From the NCBI GenBank assembly GCA_021838985.1, contig JAKCCC010000129.1, positions 1-6,179 of the forward strand: a DNA stretch of 6,179 bases, written 5' to 3'. Positions 1-5,331 of this stretch are shown here, piece by piece; positions within the stretch are counted from its first letter, which is position 1, and each line of letters starts with the position of its first letter. This DNA comes from Planctomycetota bacterium. GTDB taxonomy: Bacteria > Planctomycetota > Phycisphaerae > WQYP01. The translations under genes were made by a program, and so were the position numbers. The notes beneath the pieces are model-generated. The model made no database searches, had not been told where the DNA came from, and saw only the letters and a list, made by a program, of their open reading frames with translations.

Positions 1-659
1 ACCGGCTCCCTACACGCCGCCTTCCACGCCGGATAGAGCGCCGCGAGCACGGTAATCGCAGGGCCGATGGCCAGGCACGCCGGCAGAATCCCCGCCAGCG
101 CCCCCCACGGCGCCAACGTCCAAAATACCGCCCCGAAATGGTTTAGGGCGACCGCCAGGGCTACGGCCAGGCCGAACATCAGACCGGCCAGCGTACCGAG
201 CACACCCAACCCCAGGCTTTCCAGCAGGAATAATTTCAAAATGAATGAATTCAGCGCCCCCAGGCACTTCATGGTGCCGATTTCGCGGAAGCGCTCCATG
301 ACGTTCATCAGCATGGCGTTGCTGATACCCACCATACATACCAGCAGCGACAAAACGACCAGCCAAATTTCGCGCGTCATACGCACCGCTACCACGGCGG
401 GAATATGCCGCTGAATCAGAATAGCGTTGCGTACCGTTGGGTCCAGGGCGTTGGTGATCCACACGTCAACCAGAAAGGTCATGGCCATGGTGATGGTCAA
501 GAAGGTCAACACGCTTCGCGCCAAACGCAGCTTAAGTGAACGCAGGGCGATCGCCAGCGCCTGGCGCAGTGGCAAACGCACCTGGCGGCCTACCGCCCCG
601 CGCCCTGTACCGCTGGAAATAAGTTCCACCATTTCCGCCGCCGCGCCGTGTCCGGTCAA
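1..659 (-). CDS. FtsX/MacB-type ABC transporter permease, compact, C-terminus cut by window edge
   Basis: This is a membrane permease of the FtsX/MacB superfamily (PF02687). Such proteins work with a cytoplasmic ATPase to move lipids or peptides, or to transmit force across the inner membrane. 219 codons are visible. A basic stretch (about residues 25-48) precedes TM1 (50-68). TM2 lies at about 98-116, followed by the family hallmark ERFREIGTMKCLGAL (122-136), which contacts the ATPase. TM3 (about 143-172) and TM4 (about 186-208) follow, then YPAWKAA (209-215), the usual C-terminal signature, so only a few codons are missing. The loop between TM1 and TM2 is about 30 residues, whereas MacB/LolC proteins carry a large periplasmic domain there. 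The frame has a TAA at 665-663, so the start is TTG at 659 (overlapping the upstream TGA as TTGA) or ATG at 632. No ATPase lies in the window. The family call is firm; the substrate is unknown. Confidence 0.88.
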   Translation of the reverse strand, partial: MTGHGAAAEMVELISSGTGRGAVGRQVRLPLRQALAIALRSLKLRLARSVLTFLTITMAMTFLVDVWITNALDPTVRNAILIQRHIPAVVAVRMTREIWLVVLSLLVCMVGISNAMLMNVMERFREIGTMKCLGALNSFILKLFLLESLGLGVLGTLAGLMFGLAVALAVALNHFGAVFWTLAPWGALAGILPACLAIGPAITVLAALYPAWKAACREP

Positions 660-1030
660 CGTTTACCAACCACCAATACCACCAAATTCCGCTGCCGTAA
701 CATATTTAAAAAGCTGATCACCGCGACTTGCCCTTCGCGCGGGTTCACTCGGTATTGACGTGTGAAGTCTTGAATCAGGCGCTCCACGCTGGTTTGGCCG
801 TCACAAGCCCGCCACAGCCAGTCTCCTAATTCATCCAGTTCGTAGCGCTTCACCTCACCCCGCGCTCGCCCCGCCGCCGCGGGTCCCCGCAAAATAACCC
901 TGCCCGCCGCGCCTGGCTCGCGCTCCACGTTCGGATTTCGCACGGGAATTCCGTTGAGCAGCTGTTCCGTCGACAAACCACGCCGCCGGCGCGCTTTCAA
1001 CCACCTTAATCCCGCCCAAGACTTGTCCAT
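656..1030 (-). CDS. PqqD-like small protein (RiPP recognition element-type fold)
   Basis: This 124-residue protein resembles the PqqD family (PF05402). PqqD itself binds the PqqA precursor peptide and presents it to the radical SAM enzyme PqqE. Related domains act as peptide-recognition elements in other RiPP pathways. Seen here are the entry motif PVRNPNVE (29-36), the core YELDELGDWLWRACDG (63-78), an ERLIQDF helix (83-89), and the closing helix ISFLNMLRQRNLVVLV (105-120). The first 18 residues are Arg-rich and outside the domain. I chose ATG 1030, which has AAGG six bases upstream. TTG 976, just before STEQLLNGIPVRNP, would give a 106-residue protein starting close to the domain. The stop overlaps the permease start, so the two genes are probably translationally coupled. 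No radical SAM enzyme or precursor peptide is recognisable in the window, so a peptide-modification role is inference. Confidence 0.78.
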   Translation of the reverse strand: MDKSWAGLRWLKARRRRGLSTEQLLNGIPVRNPNVEREPGAAGRVILRGPAAAGRARGEVKRYELDELGDWLWRACDGQTSVERLIQDFTRQYRVNPREGQVAVISFLNMLRQRNLVVLVVGKR

Positions 1031-1174
1031 CAATAACCTTGATCTTTTTCGCCGCTGCAGCCGCGACAAGCTGCTTGCGGCTTAGCATTTCCCGCCCGGC
1101 CCAACCCCGACCTTCTCCCGGAATCTAAAGATGGTTTCCTTACTGCCCCTAATCTTCTCCACGCGATTATGCCG

Positions 1175-1203
1175 ATTGTACGGTCAGACCGTCGGGATAC
1201 CAA
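1175..1203 (-). promoter_or_regulatory. Candidate sigma70 promoter for the PqqD-like/permease operon
   Basis: Read on the minus strand, TTGGTA (1203-1198, four of six matches to TTGACA) is followed by exactly 17 bases and then TACAAT (1180-1175, five of six matches to TATAAT). Transcription would begin near 1168, giving a leader of roughly 140 bases before ATG 1030. The spacing and the divergent position support it; the -35 match is moderate. Confidence 0.38.
1180..1192. promoter_or_regulatory. Palindromic operator candidate ACGGTC-A-GACCGT
   Basis: A perfect 6-bp inverted repeat with a single central base lies between the -35 and -10 hexamers of the minus-strand promoter candidate and touches the first base of the -10. 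A dimeric repressor bound there would block that promoter, and it sits 34 bases upstream of the dehydrogenase start. The binding protein is unknown. Confidence 0.35.
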
Positions 1204-1226
1204 CCCTTTGGTCTTAAGGACAACGC

Positions 1227-2333
1227 ATGAAAGCGATGGCCGCGGTTCCCGGAAAACGCGAGCCGGTCTGGGTGAATATTCCAGAGCCGGGCGCTCCGGG
1301 ACCGGGTTGGATTCGCTGCCGAACTGCACGCCTCGGTGTCAGCGATTTGGACCGCCAATGGCTCGCCGCCGGTGGCCTCACGCCGCCCGCCGGAGAATCT
1401 TTCGTCATTTTGGGCCATCAAGTCCTGGCCTGGGTGGACGATGTTGGGCCGGGCGTCGACGGTTTTATGGTCGGAGACTCGGTGGTGCCCCTGCCGCGTC
1501 ATACCGTCGCGACCGCCCAAGTCTTTCCGCTTCGCGCGGATGATAACTCAATGGGCCGCCGCGCCGGTCTGTTTCACCAGCACGGCTACGCCACCGAATT
1601 CTGGCTCGAGCCAGCCGCCAATCTTCAACTGGTGCCGGACTACCTGCGGGACATCGCGATATTGACCGAGCCTTTCGCTCTCGCCGAGACGGTCCTCAAC
1701 GAGGCCCAGCAGCTCCGTGATACCCGCCTGGAACTTTATCAGGAGCGCGGCGCGGCTATCGATGCTGAAACGGGCGGTCGGCTCTTGTGCCTAGGCGATA
1801 CCCTGGCCGGTTTCGCCGCCGCTGGTGTGGGCCGTCTGCAGGATCTGGAGGTCTGGCTTCTCGGTCTGGAAGCGCCCCGTTCTCCGCTGGCCAAATTAGC
1901 CGGCGACCTCGGCCTGACTTATTGGAATGCCAGCCGCGTGCCGTGGCCCGAATTTCAAAAGCCGGCCCGAGGCTTCGATATCTTGATCGAAACCTCCCCT
2001 GACCTGGGCGTCTGGCGCGAAGCCATCCGCACCCTCAACCAGCGCGGCGTCATCAGTCTGGCCGCCCAGCTCACGGCCTGCGCCCCGTCAAGCCTCGATG
2101 GCCATTTTTTATGGGAAGTCATCACCCGACGTAATCTGGCGGTGGCAGGCTCAGCCAACGCCCCGCGCGATTTTAGCGCCACGGCCGAAGTGCTGCGCCA
2201 GCTTAAACTGCGCTATCCCTCCGTCTGGCCCAGGCTCATCACGGCGGAATATTCCTTCCCCGACGCGTTGCAGGCCTGGCGCCCGCGCGGGTCGCCGAAT
2301 CTGCAAACGGTAATCAATTTCGGCCGGGTCTAA
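1227..2333 (+). CDS. Glucose 1-dehydrogenase-like protein (zinc MDR superfamily) with degenerate active site
   Basis: This 368-residue protein aligns in layout with the glucose-1-dehydrogenase branch of medium-chain zinc dehydrogenases, which oxidise aldoses with NAD(P)+. The N-terminal catalytic domain starts MKAMAAVPGKREPVWV, has GHQVLAWVDDVGPGV (63-77) with GDSVV (83-87), an HGYATEF segment (119-125) and an LTEPFALAETVLNEA stretch (146-160). The Rossmann-type domain begins at RLLCLGDTLAGFAA (185-198) and reaches FDILIETS near the middle. The C-terminus NLQTVINFGRV is typical of the family. Key residues are altered. The catalytic Cys/Asp position reads Ser39 in GVSDLDR, GHE is GHQ (Gln65), the structural-zinc cysteine cluster is absent, and GxGxxG reads GDTLAG (190-195). 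Family membership is fairly sure, but dehydrogenase activity is doubtful. ATG 1227 has AAGGA at 1216-1220, six bases away. It is divergent from the PqqD-like operon. Confidence 0.82.
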   Translation: MKAMAAVPGKREPVWVNIPEPGAPGPGWIRCRTARLGVSDLDRQWLAAGGLTPPAGESFVILGHQVLAWVDDVGPGVDGFMVGDSVVPLPRHTVATAQVFPLRADDNSMGRRAGLFHQHGYATEFWLEPAANLQLVPDYLRDIAILTEPFALAETVLNEAQQLRDTRLELYQERGAAIDAETGGRLLCLGDTLAGFAAAGVGRLQDLEVWLLGLEAPRSPLAKLAGDLGLTYWNASRVPWPEFQKPARGFDILIETSPDLGVWREAIRTLNQRGVISLAAQLTACAPSSLDGHFLWEVITRRNLAVAGSANAPRDFSATAEVLRQLKLRYPSVWPRLITAEYSFPDALQAWRPRGSPNLQTVINFGRV

Positions 2334-2384
2334 CTATTTTTCGTAACCGCTCCCGGACGGCGGCGCTTGGCGCGGCCCCAACCT

Positions 2385-2430
2385 GTCGCCCCGGCGGGAT
2401 GCTGCATAGCCTCAAGGCCGCCGGGGCGAC
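2385..2430 (+). repeat. Perfect 13-bp inverted repeat forming a strong stem-loop
   Basis: GTCGCCCCGGCGG (2385-2397) is the exact reverse complement of CCGCCGGGGCGAC (2418-2430), with a 20-base loop. It begins 52 bases after the dehydrogenase stop. No T-run follows on either strand, so it is not a standard intrinsic terminator. It could protect the 3' end, act in a Rho-dependent stop, or be part of a structured RNA with the next hairpin. Confidence 0.75.
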
Positions 2431-2457
2431 TGAACTGCTCTGCCTCCGCGCGAACCG

Positions 2458-2478
2458 GGGCGGAATGCAGCGCCGCCC
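2458..2478 (+). repeat. Short hairpin with loop complementary to the preceding stem-loop
   Basis: GGGCGG (2458-2463) pairs with CCGCCC (2473-2478) around a 9-base loop. Seven of those bases, ATGCAGC (2465-2471), are the exact complement of GCTGCAT (2401-2407) in the loop of the 2385-2430 stem-loop. The stem alone is short and could be chance in GC-rich DNA; the loop match is what makes it notable. Confidence 0.45.
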
Positions 2479-2542
2479 TGGGTGCCCCCGCCCACAGAAT
2501 GTGGCCATACCTATGCGGCCGGCAACGCCGTAGCCCGCCCGC

Positions 2543-2581
2543 TTGACCCAACTTCGGTATCCCGTCTAAGATGCAATACCG
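2543..2581 (+). promoter_or_regulatory. Candidate promoter with flanking inverted repeat, upstream of the S41 peptidase gene
   Basis: TTGACC (2543-2548, five of six to the -35 consensus) is followed after 18 bases by TAAGAT (2567-2572, four of six to the -10). A 6-bp inverted repeat, CGGTAT (2555-2560) and ATACCG (2576-2581), brackets the -10, as an operator might. A start near 2580 would leave a leader of about 160 bases before the peptidase gene. The match is suggestive only. Confidence 0.28.
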
Positions 2582-2709
2582 CGCCGTTAGGCCGTGGACA
2601 GATTTCCACCCGCCTTGCGATCGTCGGCGGCGGAACGGCGTTAACCGGGGAGATTCGCGCCGGTGGGTGTTCGCGGTCCCATGAAAGGTGCGCCGCAAGC
2701 CGATCGCGA

Positions 2710-2733
2710 TATAACTACCTCTTTTTATGGTGA
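2710..2733 (+). promoter_or_regulatory. TATAAC box and GGTGA ribosome site before the S41 peptidase gene
   Basis: TATAAC (2710-2715) matches five of six bases of a -10 element, in a locally AT-rich patch, but no -35 hexamer is found at the right distance. GGTGA (2729-2733) lies eight bases before ATG 2742 and can pair with the 16S anti-Shine-Dalgarno, which supports that start codon. Confidence 0.35.
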
Positions 2734-2741
2734 CGTAAATC

Positions 2742-5072
2742 ATGCTTCGATCGTCATGGCGAATCCACCGGTCGTTCCGGCGAAGTCGATATTTGCAGGC
2801 GTTGGCCAGTGGTCTGCTGCTGGCGAGTGTGGCCATGTCCGCGCCGCCTCCCTCCCCCTCCCGGCCGGATGCCCCTGCTTCCACCGCCCGTGCCTTTGCC
2901 CTGCCGCCGGCGGACGCCGTTTCCCCGCCGGTTTCCCCCGCTGTGGCCTACGCCCAGCGCGTCAGTGCCCTGGTTCGCCGCCAGGATGTTGCGGCTCTGG
3001 TGCATCTGGCGGCGCCCCGGACTTCATCCGCCCGCCTCGCACGGTTGCAGGGTTGGCAAAAACGTTATGTGCGCGTCATGCTGAAAATGGCCGCGCAGCG
3101 CCGCCGCGTGTTCACCCAACAGAGCACGCAGGCGCAAAAGCTTCTGCACGCCGGAAAAATTGTGCCGGCTTTTGAACATATGCGCGCCGCCTACGCGTTT
3201 GCCCTGCGGCATTCGGCATTCAAACGCCTGGCCTGGGTCCGACAACTTAGCACGCGGGTGGCGCATCAGGCTGCCGCCTATGCCCGCCGCCAGCGCTGGC
3301 TCGAAGCCCTGGAACTCTACAGTCAGTTAAACGCCATGTATCGCATCTCGAGGCGCTATCACCGACCGATGCAGCGGTTGCTGCATCGGTCGGTTCTGCT
3401 GGCCGAGTACACGCCCCGGCGGTTTTATCACATGCGGATGCAGGCGGAGAAACTCATGTTGGAGCCGACCGTGCCGCCCGCCACGCGGCCCCGGAGCCCC
3501 GCCGCTACGCGCCCGGCCGTGAAAAAGCCGGCCCCGACCACCCGCGTGGCGCCCATCGTGTTTCCCCGCTGGCAACACGCGGTCCAAGGCATCAAGCAGG
3601 ACATGCTGCTCCAGACGCTGGAACTGGCCGAACACCGGTGGGTATTTCCGCTTACCTATAATCGCCTGGTGGTCGGCGGGATCCACATGCTTGAGCTTTT
3701 CCCCTCCACCCCGCCGCTGGCCCGGACCTTTTCAGGTCTGCGCAACCATGCCGCCGATGCGCGGTTTTCCGCGCTGCTGAAGCGCCAGTTGGCGCGGGCC
3801 CAAGCCAAAACCCCGCTCGATTCCACCGCCATGATTCACCTGTGGCACGCCATTCGCCGGGCGAATCACAGCACGGTGCGGCTGCCCAGGCCTGTGCTGA
3901 TAAAGGAATTTACGGATGGGGCGCTGGATCAACTCGACCCCTTCACGGAAGTTTTCTGGCCCAGTGACGTGCCGAATTTTGAAAAAATGATGGAGGGAAC
4001 TTTTGGCGGCGTGGGCATTGAAATAAGGCAGGACAATGGCCTGCTCCGGGTGATCAGTCCGCTGAACCGCACCCCCGCCTATTACGCTGGCATTCAGGCC
4101 GGAGATCTGATTGTCACGGTCAATGGCCGGAGCATCATGGGTATGTCGCTGGACGCGGCGATCCGGGCCATCATGGGACCCCCGGGCACGTACGTGAATC
4201 TGGGCATTCGCCGCGGCAACAATCCCCAATTGTTATCGTTCCGCCTGCGCCGGGCCCAGATTCGCGTCGCGTCGGTGGATGGGTTTAAACGTAACCCGCT
4301 CACCGGTCAGTGGCGGTTTATGATCGATCCAATTTCCCGGATCGGTTATATCCGCGTGACGCAATTCCAACAGAATACCGCGGCGGAGTTGGCCACGGCG
4401 TGGCGGCATCTGGCGCGGCATCGGGTCCGCGGGCTGATTATCGATCTGCGCTATAATCCCGGTGGCTTGCTGGAAACCGCGCTGCGCATGTGCAATATGT
4501 TCTTGCCCGCGGGCACCATTTTGTCCACGAAGGGCCGCACCCAGCCACGCCATGTCTGGACCGCCGATGGCAACCCGCTGGTGCCGCCGTCGATTCCACT
4601 GGTGGTCCTGGTAAACCAGGACAGCGCCAGCGCCGCGGAAATTTTCAGCGGCTCAATGAAAGACCTGCATCGCGCGTTGATCGTCGGTCACCAGACTTTT
4701 GGCAAAGGCAGCGTGCAAAATCTGATTCCACTGGGCTCTAATGGTCAGGCGCTCATCAAGTTGACCATGGCGCATTACTATCTGCCGGACGGCGAGTGCA
4801 TTCAACGCTTGCCGCACGCGGCCACCTGGGGCGTGGAACCGAATGTGCGGGTTCCATTTTCACCGTGGCAGATGGGTTTGTTACAGCGTACCTGGGAGCA
4901 AAAGGACATTCTACCGCCGCACCGGAGCGCCTCTTCCGTCGCCCCACCCTCCACCCGGCCCGCAACCACGAAGCTCCCCGGGCGGGGCCGGTTGGCGGAA
5001 CGATCCTTTGATACGCAATTGGACACCGCGCTGTTGCTGCTCCGATTGCAACTGGCCCAAGCACGGGACTAA
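2742..5072 (+). CDS. S41 family C-terminal processing peptidase with PDZ domain, exported
   Basis: This 776-residue serine protease belongs to the CtpA/Prc family, which trims or degrades periplasmic proteins from their C-termini. A basic start followed by a hydrophobic segment (about 17-33) ending AMSA, then a Pro-rich stretch, indicates an export signal. Residues about 66-240 are basic, Ala/Leu-rich and probably helical, TPR-like in places (AARRQRWLEALELYSQL region, 178-196). A Pro/Thr/Arg linker follows (242-270). The lead-in LDQLDPFTEVFWP (396-407) precedes the PDZ domain (about 419-491), which has the ligand loop GGVGIEI. The catalytic domain shows DLRYNPGGLL (568-577), Ser630 in DSASAAE, and Lys655 and Gln659 in GKGSVQ. 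The Ser-to-Lys spacing of 25 and Lys-to-Gln spacing of 4 match the known Ser/Lys/Gln active site. It is longer than typical CtpA proteins. A low-complexity Pro/Ser/Thr tail (725-745) ends it. The family is certain; the substrates are unknown. Confidence 0.95.
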   Translation: MLRSSWRIHRSFRRSRYLQALASGLLLASVAMSAPPPSPSRPDAPASTARAFALPPADAVSPPVSPAVAYAQRVSALVRRQDVAALVHLAAPRTSSARLARLQGWQKRYVRVMLKMAAQRRRVFTQQSTQAQKLLHAGKIVPAFEHMRAAYAFALRHSAFKRLAWVRQLSTRVAHQAAAYARRQRWLEALELYSQLNAMYRISRRYHRPMQRLLHRSVLLAEYTPRRFYHMRMQAEKLMLEPTVPPATRPRSPAATRPAVKKPAPTTRVAPIVFPRWQHAVQGIKQDMLLQTLELAEHRWVFPLTYNRLVVGGIHMLELFPSTPPLARTFSGLRNHAADARFSALLKRQLARAQAKTPLDSTAMIHLWHAIRRANHSTVRLPRPVLIKEFTDGALDQLDPFTEVFWPSDVPNFEKMMEGTFGGVGIEIRQDNGLLRVISPLNRTPAYYAGIQAGDLIVTVNGRSIMGMSLDAAIRAIMGPPGTYVNLGIRRGNNPQLLSFRLRRAQIRVASVDGFKRNPLTGQWRFMIDPISRIGYIRVTQFQQNTAAELATAWRHLARHRVRGLIIDLRYNPGGLLETALRMCNMFLPAGTILSTKGRTQPRHVWTADGNPLVPPSIPLVVLVNQDSASAAEIFSGSMKDLHRALIVGHQTFGKGSVQNLIPLGSNGQALIKLTMAHYYLPDGECIQRLPHAATWGVEPNVRVPFSPWQMGLLQRTWEQKDILPPHRSASSVAPPSTRPATTKLPGRGRLAERSFDTQLDTALLLLRLQLAQARD
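3361..3394 (+). repeat. Perfect 15-bp inverted repeat with 4-base loop inside the peptidase gene
   Basis: ACCGACCGATGCAGC (3361-3375) and GCTGCATCGGTCGGT (3380-3394) are exact reverse complements around GGTT. It encodes roughly residues 207-218 (HRPMQRLLHRSV) in the helical N-terminal region. A perfect 30-base stem in coding DNA is unusual and would make a very stable mRNA hairpin or a DNA cruciform. Its function is unknown. Confidence 0.85.
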
Positions 5073-5085
5073 GCAGGAACGCGGA

Positions 5086-5121
5086 ATGAATCAGTCGCAG
5101 GTCGAAGCTCCGCCTTGGTGA
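5086..5121 (+). CDS. Possible 11-residue leader ORF (doubtful)
   Basis: ATG 5086 has AGGA at 5075-5078, seven bases upstream, and opens an 11-codon frame encoding MNQSQVEAPPW. It ends in TGA overlapping a GTG that opens the next frame. It lies 13 bases after the peptidase stop. It may be a short regulatory ORF or just chance; no similarity is recognised. Confidence 0.18.
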   Translation: MNQSQVEAPPW

Positions 5122-5324
5122 ATACACGCCGCTGGGCTGTCGAAGCAGCGGAGCAGCCACGGCGCTTCGGGCTGCGTCCACCGGGGCGGATCTTCGACCC
5201 GCTGCTGGCGTGTTCCCTGCGGCGTGGTTTTCCCGTAAGTTGGCCGCGGTCGCTGTTTTGCCGCCTTCCGATAAAATGGCAAGGCGCAGCGCACGAAACG
5301 CGCCGCTGGCGCGTCGAACCATGA
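5118..5324 (+). CDS. Possible 68-residue Arg-rich ORF (doubtful)
   Basis: The frame opens at GTG 5118, overlapping the TGA of the 11-codon ORF, and closes seven bases before ATG 5332. The predicted protein is Arg/Pro-rich with no membrane segment or known motif. It contains TRRWAVE near its start and TRRWRVE near its end, reflecting an in-frame DNA direct repeat 174 bases apart. The composition looks like noncoding GC-rich DNA. It is listed only because of the head-to-tail ORF arrangement. Confidence 0.15.
   Translation: MNTRRWAVEAAEQPRRFGLRPPGRIFDPLLACSLRRGFPVSWPRSLFCRLPIKWQGAAHETRRWRVEP
5127..5321 (+). repeat. Imperfect 21-base direct repeat flanking the short Arg-rich ORF
   Basis: The copies at 5127-5147 and 5301-5321 share CGCCGCTGG, then GTCGAA after three variable bases, and match at 17 of 21 positions. 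They are 174 bases apart, which is 58 codons. A third partial copy of GGTCGAAGC lies near 5100-5108. They could be regulator-binding sites or a duplication remnant. Confidence 0.4.
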
Positions 5325-5331
5325 GGAAGCG

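Larger units (their letters stand above)
1031..1226. other. Divergent intergenic region
   Basis: These 196 bases separate the minus-strand PqqD-like/permease operon from the plus-strand dehydrogenase gene, so both transcripts should start here. It holds a minus-strand promoter candidate (1175-1203) overlapped by a palindrome (1180-1192), and the AAGGA ribosome site of the dehydrogenase (1216-1220). I found no convincing plus-strand -35/-10 pair. A short alternative frame on the minus strand begins with ATG at 1088. Confidence 0.6.
2334..2741 (+). other. 408-bp gene-free region upstream of the S41 peptidase gene
   Basis: No convincing coding sequence is present; the open frames here have Arg/Pro/Gly-rich compositions with no recognisable motif. 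It contains a strong stem-loop (2385-2430), a second hairpin (2458-2478) whose loop complements the first loop, a TTGACC/TAAGAT promoter candidate inside an inverted repeat (2543-2581), and a TATAAC box (2710-2715) just before the peptidase start. The first part may be the 3' end of the dehydrogenase transcript and the second part the leader of the peptidase transcript. No tRNA, SRP RNA or RNase P hallmark was recognised. Confidence 0.6.
5073..5331 (+). other. 259-bp stretch between the peptidase gene and the small membrane protein gene
   Basis: No recognised gene lies here. It holds an 11-codon ORF with a good ribosome site, an overlapping 68-codon Arg-rich ORF, an imperfect direct repeat (5127-5147 and 5301-5321), a 6-bp inverted repeat CGCCTT/AAGGCG (5262-5267, 5281-5286), and TAAAAT (5272-5277) as a possible -10 without a clear -35. 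No intrinsic terminator is visible after the peptidase stop, so readthrough into the downstream genes is possible. Confidence 0.5.

Noticed and set aside
10..462. Minus-strand 150-codon open frame
   Set aside because: It lies over the permease in another frame. The permease frame shows clear membrane segments and the ERFREIGTMKCLGA signature, while this one is Gly/Arg-rich without motifs.
2385..2430. Intrinsic terminator after the dehydrogenase gene
   Set aside because: The stem is strong but no T-run follows on either strand, and the loop is 20 bases, so it is recorded as a stem-loop only.
2482..2733. Plus-strand 83-codon frame in the gene-free region
   Set aside because: No recognisable motif, no good ribosome site, and a mixed composition without hydrophobic or helical pattern.
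2334..2741. tRNA, SRP RNA or RNase P RNA in the intergenic region
   Set aside because: No T-loop GTTCRA motif in a cloverleaf context, no SRP apical motif and no RNase P core motifs were found on reading either strand.
2330..2884. Minus-strand 184-codon open frame across the intergenic region and the peptidase start
   Set aside because: It is Arg/Gly-rich with no motif, antisense to the peptidase signal peptide, and of a length that can occur by chance in GC-rich DNA.
3289..3300. 12-base palindrome GCCAGCGCTGGC in the peptidase gene
   Set aside because: Short, GC-rich and within codons for Arg/Gln/Trp; it is compatible with chance, unlike the 34-base hairpin downstream.
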